A DNA stretch of 64,000 nucleotides, taken from the NCBI GenBank assembly GCA_050084515.1, contig CM114273.1, forward strand, positions 22,072,001 to 22,136,000, in the 5' to 3' direction. Below the pieces are notes generated by a model that saw nothing but the letters and a program-made list of their open reading frames with translations, had not been told where the DNA came from and did no database searches. Shown here one piece after another: positions 36,865 to 50,566 of the stretch (positions are counted from its first letter, which is position 1; every line of letters starts with the position of its first letter). The stretch comes from Blasia pusilla (lineage: Eukaryota > Marchantiophyta > Marchantiopsida > Blasiales). The position numbers and the translations under genes are program-made.

Positions 36865-39800
36865 TCAACTTCCCTGTGACCTTTTGACTTCTGCCCTTCT
36901 TGTGCGAACATTATCTTTCACCCCACCCTGTCCAGAACCTGACGAGCCTCCAGAACCACTTACAACCTTGTTACTCTTCATTGAGGCAGACACTGTCTCT
37001 CTTCCCACGACATCCTCATTTGACTCCACAATCATTGGAGTTCCTTCGACTATATCTTTCCCCTCATTCGCCTCTCCATCAGAAGTCACCGCCTGAGACC
37101 TTTCCTCCTTGACACCCTGAACCTCTACACCTCCACCAACTTTCCCATCAGCATCCCTTGTTGATTTTTCAGTTTCTGCCCTTTCCTCATGCTGCTTATT
37201 TTTGCTACTTTTAGATTTCTTGACGGTCGCCTGAGAACTACTATCCTCGGCAGGGTCCAATATATTTCCATTGCTGTCTACCCCTGGCATACTAGAAATT
37301 GTTGAGCTTGAGCTCCCATTAGCTTTCTCCTTTTCGAGATTTGCTGGGTGATTTTTCAGAGCACCCTCAATTTCCTCGGCCGAGGCTCCTGCGGATACAA
37401 ACTTCTCAACTGCCAAATCCAGTAGACTCTTCCAAGAAAGCAGCCCTAGGCGGTACTGCACAAGCCACCAGTAAAATGGAGAGATAAGAATGATTCTGGA
37501 ATCGCCACCTATGTCAGCTTTTAAGACTTGCCAAATGCATTTAAAGTACCACATCACTTAAAATCTGAGATATTCCTGGAGTTCAGTCAGTTCATACATG
37601 TCCGACAGAGCAACTCTAGGTTCAGATACACTGTAATGTCTCTCCAATCTGTATGACTCCTGAATCATGAACTGAGTAATCATGAAGATGCTTCCCAGCA
37701 CAACTCACACAGAAAATATTAAAGAGGACATAAGTATTTGAGAGTGAAACCAGGAATAAACCACAACCTTGTACTGGTGGAATTTACAAAAATGTATGTG
37801 GCCTTCACAAAGAAGATTTCTCTCCAACTCTGTTAAAAGAGCTGTCAACCCTGAGTGGTGATTTCAGGGGGTGAGAGGATCCTACCTCAACTTGAGAATG
37901 TTCGAAGAGCACATTGCCCCAGAATAGATTGATTTGAGATCTCATAGCTGCCCCCTGATCTGCAGCTTCAGTCATGGCAACTCCCTCCTCTGGCGAACTT
38001 GAATCAGACTTCAACTGCTCCTTTCTAGCTTTCGATATGGCTTCTGCATGAGCTCCTTGTTGCTGAGCCTCCAGTTGCTCCCACATCTTCGCAGGGACAA
38101 TTAAATGGACAACTGTTAGAGCTCTTGAAGATTTCCAAAGAGAAGTGGACAAAAAAAGTAACACAACACTCTTTAATTGCTGATAACTTTTCAAAGCCAA
38201 CAAGTGAGACACTCCAATCCTCAAATGCATCCACAACAGGCCTTGGGCAGACGTAGATGGGTGGAAGTAGATAACCAAATCTGTCTTTCAGTTTTGAGCC
38301 AATTCCAATGCGGCCAGTTCAAGCCAGAGAGTAAAATTGGACTTGAACTACCTCAAACCATTCGATATTTGACATCTAAAGGCTCTAAACTCAGCACTAC
38401 ACATTCTAGAGCAGACCTCCTGAGTAGTAGATTCAAGTTACAAACCAAGGTGATTCATATCCTACAAACAAGGAGATGGAAAAAGAATCGAAAGCCAGGG
38501 ATAAATACCTCTGCAGCAGTCTGCATCCTCTCCTCTGCAAAACTGTAAAGACTCAGGGTTTCAGATGAATCCCAGGTCTTTAAATCCACTCCTCCAGCAA
38601 CTGCAGCTGCCCACTGCAGCTTGGCACTCTCAAACTTCTCCTGACCAAGAGCTAGGACACCCTGGAAAACAACTTGTGCTGCTAGGTTAGCATGTATCAT
38701 TACTCTTCATGAAACTGCTCCTCCCAAGATGGGATTGATTTATATCACGTCTGTTTCCTTCTTATCTAGTCATGAGGAACAACCACAAGCCAAAAAATAT
38801 GAGATTCACTCAAATATAGGGTCTCGTGCATAGAAAACAGAGTAAGGATGGGACATTTGTGATCTGGCCCACCTCATAAAAATCAGGTTTTATTTTCAGT
38901 GCTTCTTCATATTTCTGGCCTGCAAGCTTGTAGTGACCCTGGGCCCACTCATAAGCAGCCTGTAGCTGCTCCTTAGACTCAGGTTTCCCTCCAGCTTCTT
39001 CAATGGGCATTCTCTTTCTTGCAGCACACATGTATACATTACCCCAGTTGAAGAGTGCTAAAGCGGCCTGTGACAAATATCCACCACCAAATTCGTAAGA
39101 GAAAATCCAGGACAACCTAAAGGAGAATAAATATCACTTCATTCCTGGCAATCATAACTCATGTAACTCTCCGGTCTGAGACCTTGCAAGATCAAGTGAG
39201 ATGCAGAAACATCTATGGAGACTAATCAAGGAGTACAGAGGGGTAAGTCCATATTTGATAGATTCAAGGATATAATCCAAGCTAAATAACAAGCGAGAAT
39301 TTCCAGATTCATACCACTTCTTGGAACTTGGCTGCTGCCGCTTCGAACAATGGTTGTGCCTCATCACTTGTAACTGCTACCTCTAGTGCCTCAGAACACA
39401 GCTCCATACCCAACTCATGGAAATCAACATGTCCATCTGGATCGATTCCTGTAGACATGATGGTAGAGGATGTCAACAACAAACTATCTGAGTCCAGCTG
39501 AAAACTCCAACCAAGTCAGGTCCAATGCATACAACTAGTTCTATTCCCATCATATGGTTAGAATCCTCTGCTTTCTGTGGTACTCAGAGACCACATGGAC
39601 AAACTTAAAACACTGACCACCTAAAATATGTGATATCAGAGAGATTCCAACAGATCCCTTGAAGCCTGAAGGGGCACCTGACAAAATCCTGGCAAGAACG
39701 GAATTTTCTGCTCTATCAGGTTAGAAAGTCTCTTTCAGATCATCTAAAAGCACCCATGTTTTCACTGTACACTCACTAAGCCAGCTTCGAGAGTACCAAA

Positions 39801-42603
39801 TCTCAAGCTGTGGAACCTAGAAACATATTAAATACGTTTTGGAAACAGAAGAAATCCACTGCTTAACATGGCACAAACAAACAATAATACACATTTTACA
39901 GGAAATCATGGCATAAATCTCACCAACATGAGTGCGGAATAATTGGGCAAAATCAAAAAGCCAATCATCGATCTCCATCTCCTCTCCAGCCTGCTGAGTG
40001 TCCTCCTTTTTTACCACCTTATTTAGTTTAGAATCAACTTGCTCACTCTCTGGAAGAATGGCATCCTTCTCTTCCAAGCTTTGTACTGCCTCTGCAGCGA
40101 CCTCCTCAATGGTCTCAGTCACATCCTCTTCAAAGGGTCCCACAATGTCATCATCCTCAGGAATGGGCGGCTCCTGCTCAGGTGTTACCTCAACTATGTG
40201 CAACCTCACAGACTCCACTGAACTAGTGTTCAACTGTGCAGGCGCAACTTTCTCTAGGGAACCAGAGCCTTCCTGAAGCTTCTCTGCAGTTGGGATATCC
40301 ACTACCATTTGCCTCTTACTCCTGCCTATTTCATCTGCAGCTGCTTCTGCCAATCGAAGTTCTTCTCGGCTTGTAATGGTAACTAGATCTCCCTGATCAC
40401 ATTCATCAGTGTGAGAAATAGTAAGCAACCGGTGTAACTTCTTCAACTATTCCTGCATTCAGAGACAACATCCAGAGTCTCACAGAAGTTGCATAGGAGT
40501 ATCGCAAGGGGAGAAAGGGCACCTCTGAATCGTGGTATTTGATAAGCACAGCCTTCAATGAGGGGAAACGCTTCTTGACAAGTTCGCAAAGTTCACCAAA
40601 CCTTCAAGCCAATAGAAATAAGAAGATAGTGAGTCTAAGATACAGTTATTACATAGGTATACAGGCAAATTATTTCCACATGCAGAACGAGAGTCCTCCA
40701 GATATTTGAACAGAAAGAGGAGTGAGAATAAGGGTGCACCCGCAGTTTTCTCGAATCTCTGCCCGTCTGATGTCATGCCCAAATACCAATTTGAGCGGCC
40801 TAGTTGATTTTGCACCTCTTTCTGGCAAAACAGTCTTCCTGGTGACCTTTCTCTCATGCAGAGTCCCAGAACTATGACTCTTAACATGTAGTCCAGAACT
40901 CTTTGCACTTTCAGTAGGAGATGTGTTAGGTACAACAATGGGCACAGAAGAGCCACTCTCTCCTGAACTCCGCAATGTGGCTTCCGAGTCAATTGTTGAA
41001 CGACCTTTCTTCTTCCCAACTGGCCTAGCTGGAAGCGTTGGGCCTCTTCCACTTTGACTGGGAGCACTATCTGCTCCTGGAGTCGCAGGAGAAGTACCAG
41101 AATCTGGAGGAGAAGCACTTGAAGAAACAGAGGACCTCCACTGCAAATCCTGTTGTGCCTCTTCATTGTTTCCAAGTGCCACTCTCAAACGCTTTCCAAG
41201 TTCCAAGGCATCTTGATTGTTGGATTCTGACTGCAACTATCCCCATGCGTCTGAGAATTTACTCAAAAAGCATCACAATACAAAAATCGCCTATCTGCAG
41301 CGTATTCAATGACTCTTTGGTGATTGCAAGACTATGTGAGGCTAGTGTTGAATATCAATCTGAATCATACTTATTTTAACACCCTCTTTTCTGTTCCTAT
41401 TCCCTTTATTGATATTCTCTTAATTCTTTTTTGCTACTATGTTGCATTCCAGCTGCCTTCTAGATGGCAAACAGGATCAGTTGCTGACAGAATCAGGAGC
41501 ACTTCTGTTCCCCTCAAGTCAATAGAAAGCAAATAACACACCAGACAGAGACACACAAAGTCATTAGTAAATGTACCTGGAGAAGAAGTTGGACATCGGC
41601 AAGTGCCAGCTGCAACTTGCCCATAGCCTCATATGCTCGAGCTCGCCGGAAAAGAGCCTTCCCAAACTTGGGATGGGCTTCAAGGGCAAGTGTACATTCC
41701 AGAACAACATTCTCGTAGATCACTGGCTTCACTTGTAATAAACAAGCAGCTCGGTTACTGCAACAACAAAAAATTACACAACCAACAACTCATACTCCTG
41801 CTCCCCACATTACGGCTACAAGCATTCCCTGTGGACTCTTAGTAATTATAACAAGGATACACTTTAGTTGAAGCTCACTTAAGCAGGGCTGTCCATTGCC
41901 AAGTACTTTACGCCCCCAAACCTTAAATACATAAAGCACATACACTGAAATGTGAACTCTATCCCAATTACCTCAGGCTCCTAAACAGTCTATCATTGGT
42001 CCCCTCTTTGTTTGCATCTTAGTTGACCTGACCAATTGTCCGGCGTAAAGCCCACCATTAGCGATGATTTGCTAATCTTCCCTAACATGTGACATGATCA
42101 TGCAATCCAACTTGACACCTTTTGAGAGGACGGACTTGAAAACGAGACTAGGACAAGTCTGTCAAACCTGTGAAACACGGCCCTGTCTGGATGACCTTCT
42201 GGTGTTAATTTGAGAGCCTGCTCGTAGGTCTCTAATGCTACAGCATAATCCTTTGCTTGAAAACGCCGGTTTCCTTCATCCTTAAGTTCATGGGCCCTTC
42301 TCAGAAACACCTGAGACCATAAGGCGCAAGTTCACGTTGGTGATAAAGAACTTGGCATGGTCCCTTGGGAATAGTCCTACTTTGTGAAGATTTTCAACAG
42401 TGGCCAGGAAACAATCTCAAAGAAGCATTCAGAGAAGTCTCTTGCTCAGCCTATCTGAATTAGCAGCACAAGGAGAAAGTGGTGGAGCCTATGAGTCAGC
42501 CAAGCAAACAGGGAGATCATACCGCAGCATCAGGGTCAAGCTTGGTAACCCCTTCTCCAGAGGCCGAGCTTGCCTTCTTCTTCTTGCCACCAGACTTTCC
42601 CAT
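36865..42603 (-). CDS. Phox-type co-chaperone: TPR - PB1 - TPR protein
   Basis: Cytosolic TPR/PB1 protein of the plant Phox family, thought to act as HSP70/HSP90 co-chaperones. Exons: 42603-42523, 42310-42168, 41757-41577, 41230-40740, 40601-40523, 40392-39924, 39448-39315, 39067-38873, 38661-38509, 38086-37886, 37455-36865. Phases close to give 905 aa. It starts MGKSGGKKKK. An N-terminal TPR array spans about residues 28-135 (DEGNRRFQAKDYAVALETYE, ALFRRARAYEAMGKL). A Ser/Thr/Pro-rich linker follows. The PB1 domain is encoded by exons 4-6, with the basic strand KLVFGHDIRRAEI and the acidic OPCA-like loop YHDSEGDLVTI, so both binding faces are present. After an acidic stretch (EEDVTETIEEVA), the domain GIDPDGHVDFHELGMELCSE leads into C-terminal TPR-like helices (ALFNWGNVYM, GVLALGQEKFESAKLQW). 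The tail is low-complexity and charged. At 905 aa it is somewhat longer than the Arabidopsis members I recall, mainly because of linker and tail. Confidence 0.93.
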
Positions 42604-45600
42604 CTGCCATTGAAGTTCTCTTAGTAATTTCGAGACTCATTATGGAAGGAAAAAGACTCAACACCTTCCCCTTCATCTCAGGTTATACCTCAACCGGGAA
42701 AAGAGTTCAAAACACGGCTGTCTATGAGTGGGAAAGCTTTGATTCTTGTACATATCACCAACTCTATGATTAAGGCATATGAATAATGATCGACATTTCA
42801 TACAAGTATAGCAAGTGAATTGTCCAAAGCACTGGCTCAGTACAATTGCTCCACAGAATGTTTTCGGCAAACGGGTGTTGAAATCACCACCAGAAGTCAT
42901 TCTTCCTACGTCTTTGTAGAGAAGTGTTTTGACCCTCCGATCCCCCGTGTACTGAAGAAGAAGGTAAAGTTACGGTTTGGAATGAACCCGAACACTGAAT
43001 AAGCTGCCGCTGGCCGGAGAAGTAGTTTCCTTCCTGGCATGAATTGAAATCGTCCCAATTTCAAGAAATTATAGTTCGCCTGCTGAATAAGTGCGTAGCT
43101 TTACGTCCCGGTGCAATGACAAACAGAGTCGTCAAAACCCCGCGGGCATTCAAGTTCCCGCTTTCGACATCATCCATCTCCCAACCGATCAGCACCAGCT
43201 TTATTTCAGCTGGTGCGCGCTAGGCGTTGCCTTCCGAATAGTGCGAAGATGAAAGGGCAGGAAGCACTTTACAATATACGGATGTTCTTTACTCAATGAG
43301 ATGGGGCGGGGATAACGTGCCCACTCCTAATTTTAAAGACCCGAAAGAAAAAGCAAAACTACGACCCGACGTACACATTTGAAATTCTGAAAACTTCGCT
43401 CCATCGCGAGATAGACGCCGAGGACCACTCAGGACTGTTGTGGCCCGAATGCGACCCTCCCCCTTCCTCGTCCCGAGACCCTAGAAGAGATACTCAGAAG
43501 TCCACATAGAATCTCGGGGTTCGGGTGATGAGTCTAAAACGGACGAGTTTGCACGGGAATCCAGCTTCAAGACTAAGATTAAATCTAGAATGGGCGGGTT
43601 TGCACGAGAATCCAGCTTCAAGGCTACGACGCTGGCTACTCAGCGATGGGTAAAACGCACGGATTTTTCACAGCAGTGGTAGCGCACGGAATGGAACCAC
43701 ATTACCGACCCTCGCCCTCTTTCCTCGCCCCTCGAGTCCTGCCCACAGTAGGACCTCTGGAACTTACAGAAACTGAAAGCCACAGAGAAACTGTGTCCGA
43801 AATTCCCCGCTCAGCACACGCTCGGTCGAGTGAAGCGGATCAGATTTCTAAACAAAGCGCCGTCAAAACACAAGACCCCCATTGATTCCTGCTCTTAAGC
43901 CCTAAATGCAGACTCCGACACTCCTCTACAGCTGAGCGACTGGAAGAGGCTCCTTACCCGGTCAGTGGCAGAGGCCGCAAGCTCTGCTACTCACACTCGT
44001 CCTCCGCAGCACCTCCAGGAACACCTTAGGGTTCACACCTCCGCATGCAGATGGTGCAGGGCCAGCGACGATATCCAGGGAGGGCTTTGGCGCAATCTCC
44101 TACACCGCCACGAGCCCCGCTGCACAGCCACAGATTTCTGTTTCCCCGAGGGTTTCAAACTGATGAGGAGCGAGAAAGGGCATACAGAAAAGACGCAAGA
44201 GAACTGGAAGGACGAGAGAAGAGAACAGAACACATTCGAGAGGCGGGCTCTCATGATCTCCCATGCCCAGGTGGCATACGCCTTATCTCTGAGGACTCTG
44301 CACGGGGGGACATAGCACAATCCACGCCCAACATTTGAAATGAAATGAAACTAGCAATAATGACGCCGATGACGAGGGGCTTGGGAGCTCCGGACTCCAG
44401 AGGTGACAAAAACGTAACCCCAGTGCAGACAGGGAGACAGAGAGTACAGCAGTAGTCCAGACTCCTCTGCTGCGGAGAGCCTGAGCCCACTGTACAGCAA
44501 CCTACTCCTACGTGCTCCCCAACAGGAAGCATTTACAGTACACACAAAAGATTAATATAATAAAAATAATAATATCCATGGATAAATGCTTGCTTGCTTG
44601 CCCACCAACCAAATCTCTCCTGCCCCAACTTTCCCATTCTCGTCATTCCAGTCTTCCGGATTCGGTCCATGCTCTTTGCCATAAATGCTCTCCGCGCCCC
44701 CTGGACCGCCTTACTACTACTACTACAACAGCTACGGCAGTACAGTTCTGCGTGTGTGGTAGTCCGTCCATACCTTCAAGGCACGAGGCGAAGGGATGAG
44801 CGCTCTATATGTTGCTTGCTCGTTGGGAGCTATGACCTCTGGCTCCGCCCGTGGGACGTATCCACAGTTGAGAGTTGATTCTTTGCCTCTACAGCGCGCG
44901 AGGTCTCGGTTGTCTCGGTTCTCCGCACTGCATACAGCTGCGTTGAGTTGGGAATCGCCAATCTTCAGGATTGCATCCCGGATTTGTTGCCTCGGATTTC
45001 CAGTTCCTCCCCACCTCCATGTGAACGTTGTTTGGGATCACTAGCTTCTGATTTGTATGCAGAATTTCAGCGGTGTCCACACGATTTCCTCTGTCGTGAT
45101 CATGTTTGCAAGAGTATCTCTATGACGTCCTGGAAGGGTTACCTGAAACCCTTTGGTTGTTTGATCCCGCGTGGCATGTGCTTACGTCGTGGTTTGCAAC
45201 GGTGTGGGCAGAGTTTTCTACACAGCTTGCTTTCATTATGAGGATGGTTGTTTCGGCTTCGTGTCTCGTGAAGGTTTTCAGTGGACTCCTGTTCCCCCTG
45301 CCAGTGATCGCAATCGCCGAGCTGATCCTAATTCTCAAGAACTGTTTCACCAGAGCCATGATATCTTTAAGAAATCACGGCTCCATTGGTGCCAAGAGAG
45401 GTTCTATGGTGGGAGACCTCTACATACCTTGCTTAATCTGACCAAGGGAATCTACGAGTCTGGTGATGGTAAGAGAGAGTCTGCCCAAACGAAGCCTGCA
45501 GCCAGGATCAGATGTGGCTGGACTTGACTAATGTTTGAAGCCCTTGCTCCACTCAACCTCTTGATCTGCCCCTGAATTTTGTGTGCTGGCTTCCCTTTCG

Positions 45601-45848
45601 AACTCTCTCGACAGTGAATATGTGTACAGGCTTGGAATGGGACGTGCCTTGGGTACATCACCATAGCTGCAACCATGCGGTTTCAGGACCCAAACCACGA
45701 ATCGCTTGCTCTGGGCCTGATAGGGAAGTGACAGAGTGTAGTTGGCAGTCTGGCGAGGTAGTTTGGATGCGATCCGACCTAAAACAATAACTAGGTCCCT
45801 TAAACTTGAGTGTTATGCTGAACACAAGGACTGTCAGCTACTCACACT
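42604..45848. other. intergenic, upstream of Phox
   Basis: The first few hundred bases are the Phox 5' flank. From 43,400 to 45,800 the composition is balanced and ORFs up to 118 aa appear on both strands. The one at 44948-45241 (+) is Cys-rich, and the one at 45171-45527 (+) looks hydrophilic and folded-like. Neither shows a motif I know, and no exon chain could be built from them. Confidence 0.45.
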
Positions 45849-47560
45849 CTACCATGCCGCCAATTCGGGATAGTGTGCTTTAATACTGTCCAAGAAAACT
45901 TGGAGTACAAAAAGTATGGGGACACGCCGCCAAGGCAGACAGAGATGGGCACTCCATCCTGGCCCAGGCAGCCTTGGATACAAAAAGGATGGGAAGAAAC
46001 CATCCAGGAAACTAAAGAGGGGACTCAACAAGTGCAAGCTACATACGTAAGTTGATACAAGAGAGTATCAACTTACGTTTGCCTACAGGAACTGCCAGAG
46101 TGGAAGTCTGCCCCCAATTTAGCGGTGCGGTTCTGATTTACCCCTGTTGGAAATTGAATGGAAGATGGGTAACTGAATCTGATATTAAGCAAAGTAGAAA
46201 ATGGACACATGTTGTGGATGGGTTTCAGATTTATCGCTGGGAGTTGATGATGGTATTTAGGTCTGCAAGCACCCTATAACACGGAACTGACCTTTTCCAC
46301 AAGGCCCAGCTCATGCAGAGAACACTTTCTGGAAAGTCTAAGTGGAGGTTCCAATCTCAACAGACGACCCTGATCCAATGAAGGGAGTGAAACGACCACT
46401 CACAAAGCCACGCTCCTCCCAAGTCTCTGCAATTTTCCAGCTATGAAGATTTAGAATTTGCCTTGCACTGAGATTGCTCACTTAACGCAAGTACCCAACT
46501 TCATAGTAGTAAATCAAGAGCAAAATCAAGAGCAAGAAATAACCCAACCCACTTGTGCTCATTGACCATTGCAACTCGAGAGAAGTACAATGAAAAAACT
46601 TAGCGACACCCAGCTTGTAGATGCACGAAAAAATGTTATTAGAAAAACCACCACGTATCATCATACGATTTTCTGGCTCTTTTCCCCGAAGGCCCATGAA
46701 AGTAGGTGCCAAGCTCATGAAAGGATCACACTTATAATTTTCTCTATATTCTACACAACGAACAAGGTTTCCGAATGGACAAAGCAACTCGACCACCTCC
46801 ACAAGGAATGCCTAGAGTTTTGCTCTCCAAACAAATGAACCCCTTAACCTATTGATTCTTCCAAGTGGCTCAACTGGTCAATTGGACAGATGCCGACCCT
46901 TTGTAATACCGGAACAAATCCCATACATTCAACAAGGAATAAGATATTGCATATCAATATACCCTGCATGCAATCTGCACAACCTGAATATTCTTGCAGA
47001 AACCAGAGGACCCGGGCACTGTTCGAGGCATAAGACGACGTGTATCGATAAATACCCCTGCATGCAAAACTTCTGCGTAACTTGACAATTCCTGCAGAAA
47101 CAACAGGAGGATTACAGAAGATGAATGACAGGTTCGAGAATCAAGTACAATTATGATACAAGTGATTGAATCGCCCTGTATTCCTTCACCTCTGTTGATA
47201 TTTGGGCCAACCACAGGCAGTACCATCCTAGATACCATTCATCAAGAATCATTGGAGGTAAAGCACTCAACTGCTTGTGATCCCCGAGTGCCAAACCCAC
47301 CTAGGTAAAGTGTTTCTGACAATCATAGATCCCCTACATGCCGCCAAGAGCAAGGATGTTAAGTTTCACGTTTTACTTCAGAGAAGGACCCTTACATGTT
47401 TCTGCCACATGCAACCATAATATCATCACTGAACAACAATGCACATAATATGGACAGGTGGACAGACCTTGCTTGCAGTCACCAACTGCCACACGTCATG
47501 CCACTGCATTTTCCAAAATTGTTTGGGAACGCCATGATTGCCCTTGATTCTTGTGCAAAG
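45849..47560 (-). other. unassigned exon-like segments, minus strand
   Basis: Several minus-strand stretches look protein-coding and have nearby AG/GT borders, but I could not identify or join them. About 47,555-47,468 reads TRIKGNHGVPKQFWKMQW and ends at a GT donor. About 47,300-47,235 reads VGLALGDHKQLSALPPMILD after CTAG. About 47,085-46,965 reads ELSSYAEVLHAGVF, then IDTRRLMPRTVPGS, after CTGCAG. About 45,890-45,849 reads LDSIKAHYPELAAW followed by TAG. They could be parts of one gene ending near 45,849, perhaps continuous with the ORF at 49,115, or chance. Treat all borders as approximate. Confidence 0.3.
46045..46078. repeat. perfect 14-bp inverted repeat with 6-nt loop
   Basis: ACGTAAGTTGATAC and GTATCAACTTACGT flank AAGAGA. 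The pairing is exact and no coding context is evident. Confidence 0.7.
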
Positions 47561-49114
47561 TTTCAGAAAAAATTTCATTGTCCCATCAAAACGTTGTGTT
47601 GCATATCAGAAACAAGTCTGTCTACACAATCCAACAGGTAATGAATATTACTCACAGCTTCACAAAGAATGATAATCTCAGTTTTGGAGGCACATAACTA
47701 ATCACTCTCCATGCCATTTATCATCATGAGACTAACTATTTCATACACTGAATGGAAGTAAGCTTAAGGAATTGAACAGTAATCCTCAACCACTGAATCA
47801 TTATGAAAGGACGCCAGAGTTAGAGTTAGAAAGTGCACAAGGTGAAATTGCCCCCTTCCCTAAAGGTAAATTACCTGTGAACTTCAACTTCACTACTAAT
47901 GCAGAATGAGTAACCAACGCGCTGCTACCTCAAGTCTAGGGGAATACAGTTGAGTAGGAAATGAGATCGGACATTTCCTTGCAAGAACATGTAAACTAAG
48001 AACAGCCTTCTCACATTAAGATGCCATGAAAGTATAGGGGTGAAGGAAAAGCTCATATGCTCTGTAACCTGATCCCAACTCTGGGACCTCCAACATTGTG
48101 CATCTCTACAATTTCTGATCCAGAAATATTTTTCTCTGGAACGTTATGGATTGAGTCATACAGATTACAACCATTCAAAATCTATCTTAGGCTCAATTGG
48201 CAATCACCAAACAGGAAGAGGATCGAGATAAACCGCATTTCAGTTCAGAATAGGCAAAATATCTAGAGGGTCCTGATAGTGCATCTTAATTGCTGATACC
48301 GGTGATCACAAATCCTCTTCCCTTGAAAACAGCGGAGGTGACCATTGCCGTATCGAGTAACTCAAGAGAAACAATTACTGAAGAGCACCTCCACAATGGA
48401 GAGAACAACAGTGTGATGGGAACCAAGAAAAATTTTCAGTCAAGCCCTGAAGGGTACGCTCACCCATATCCTCGGCCCCATCTAATCTGGTCAGACAAAA
48501 CTTGACAGACACCTTGACCTTCAACTCATGCCCTACTGAATAAAGGTGTACCAGTAGTTCATGTTCTTATATGCTTCCCCTACACAGCCTGATTAAAGCT
48601 TTGAGACGTGCAATCTTGAATCACTGTGGAACAGCAACAGCAGAATACTCTAGACTACCTCAAATATCGACATAGTGAAGTTGTATGGATACCAACCCTC
48701 CCAGAATAAATACTCACTCCTACAGACATCATCTGCACTTCACACTATCACTCATGTTCATCATCTTCTGTAACCACCTCAGCCTCACAAGCCCATTTGA
48801 TAGTCTGACAAGCCCATTTGATGGCCCAACAAATGACAGATGCCCTCAACTCCTCAACTGAACCCAAACACCACCAAACAGAAACTTCAGTAAAACTCTC
48901 GTAGCCATCCATCTCAAAAGTTTGGGACGTTAAGGAAACATAAACCAGAAGAATCATTGCCAACGCCAGTACGGGATGGTTTCAATGCAAAGAGGAATGC
49001 CAAAGATTGACAGTTAACTAGTGCTCGTAAATACTTATTCCTGAACCACAGAAAACCTCAAGCCATCTTTTTACTCGTGGAAATTTCACAGATGGAAGAA
49101 GCTGAGTGAGTAAA

Positions 49115-50497
49115 CTACCGCATCTTGAGTTCAAAGTTCGCCTGCTCAATTAGTGTCTGGATCTTGCAGGCAGCAGTTAGCCGATCTTCTGGACAAGCCA
49201 AAGTAGCCCTCTGTAAGTGCTCCAAAGCTTTCTCAGGCTCTCCTGCCTCCAAAGCTGCCACACCTGCTCTGTATGCCTCATCTGCTTTAAGCATATCACC
49301 AACCGCTAGAATTTTCATGGGAAGTTGACGCCCTAGTTCTTCCACTGATTTCGGCTGTAGCTCTGTAGATGGAACTGGCTCAGCGATGCTACCACTGGCC
49401 TCCTGCATCTCGAGTTGCTGCTCAGCAGCAGTGATCAACTTCTGAATTTTCGTCAGTGCAGATGGTCTGTCTCGAGGACACTTGCTAGAGGCCAGGCGAA
49501 GAAAAGAAATAGCTTGGACCATATCCCCCTCCTCCATTGCGGCACTGCCTGCTCTGTAAGCTTGATCTGCTGCTGCCGCATCATACTGTGGAACTGCATC
49601 GTCTCGTGATTCTAGCCTTTGCACGAGGGTTTCTGTCAAATTCTTACTTCCGAGGTTGTGCATATTCGTACTAAAATCTAGGGAACGCGTCAACATCTTC
49701 CGGCTTCCCAGGCTCAACTGCCGTAAGAACGACTCTTCGGCACTCTTACCGCTCTTATTGCCATTAAAACCATCATTTTCCAGGCTGCTATCGTCAGGTT
49801 CAAGAATTCCATATACTTCCAAATCCGGATTTAAGTCAGGTCTCACTGGTTTGAAGAATGGTAGCTTTGGCACGACGAGATCTCGTTGCATGTCTTGAGA
49901 AGTTGAATTGAACCTTCCTTTCGTACCAGTTGAGGTTTGCACTACGCCTTGTGTAGATCGTGTAGAGAGAAACTCTACAGCTAGGTCACGAACTCCATAA
50001 TCTACTCTACTGTCTAGGCTCAATTTTGGTTCTGAATTAGGGTTGGTAGGAATCGAGGAAAAACTACGAACCCTCACGATCCTATCGCGAGTTTGAGAAG
50101 CTGAAGATTCTGATGCGGATCTCGCACTGCTTTTTGAATAATGACTGCTTGAAGGTGTGACAGCGTTGGACGCTTTCCGACCTTTACTAGCACCTGGATC
50201 GGCCTTCCCAGTGATGACTTTCTGCAGAAAATTGTCCACCACAGATGCAGGCAGAGTGCTCGGATTTCTGCGCGCCTCTTCTGAGTCTTTGACAGCGCTT
50301 TGCGCGTGAGATGAAGAAGACTTCGATGGAGGGTTCAAAGCGATTGGTCCGGGAGGTATGTTGCCAAGATCTTGAGTGGCACGAGCGTACTCTGTCGCAA
50401 CTAAAGCGCGATCTATATGATGAAGGAGAGAATCGGGGTCGGGAAGTAGCGCCTTAGGCAATGCAGCCGGCGGATTCCGAGACTTCCCTTGCTTCAT
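49115..50497 (-). CDS. uncharacterised protein with two TPR-like repeats
   Basis: A single long ORF of 460 aa is counted from the Met at 50497; an in-frame Met at 50566 would add 23 residues. The first two thirds are Ser/Pro/Asn-rich and probably disordered (SSSHYSKSSARSASESSASQ). The last third has a duplicated unit of about 55 residues. One copy starts AYRAGSAAMEEGDMVQAIS and the other AYRAGVAALEAGEPEKALE; both continue into CPxDRxxAxxKIQxLI and a charged helix. This looks like a pair of TPR-like or MIT-like helical hairpins. The ORF ends KMR-TAG, but ATGCG before GTAGTT would also serve as a splice donor, so it may be the first exon of a longer gene reaching toward 45,849. I cannot name a function. 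Confidence 0.6.
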   Translation of the reverse strand: MKQGKSRNPPAALPKALLPDPDSLLHHIDRALVATEYARATQDLGNIPPGPIALNPPSKSSSSHAQSAVKDSEEARRNPSTLPASVVDNFLQKVITGKADPGASKGRKASNAVTPSSSHYSKSSARSASESSASQTRDRIVRVRSFSSIPTNPNSEPKLSLDSRVDYGVRDLAVEFLSTRSTQGVVQTSTGTKGRFNSTSQDMQRDLVVPKLPFFKPVRPDLNPDLEVYGILEPDDSSLENDGFNGNKSGKSAEESFLRQLSLGSRKMLTRSLDFSTNMHNLGSKNLTETLVQRLESRDDAVPQYDAAAADQAYRAGSAAMEEGDMVQAISFLRLASSKCPRDRPSALTKIQKLITAAEQQLEMQEASGSIAEPVPSTELQPKSVEELGRQLPMKILAVGDMLKADEAYRAGVAALEAGEPEKALEHLQRATLACPEDRLTAACKIQTLIEQANFELKMR

Positions 50498-50566
50498 TTC
50501 CTCTGGCTGACCTGAACCTCCCTCCCTCCTTCCGTCCGCCCGCTCCAACTGTCCGTCACATTTCAA

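Noticed and set aside
45171-45527. 118-aa plus-strand ORF with folded-looking composition
   Set aside because: No recognised domain and no supported upstream or downstream exon.
47235-47300. SF1 helicase guess from GDHKQL
   Set aside because: No Walker A, no DEAA/DE box and no later helicase motifs nearby; the resemblance is too short.
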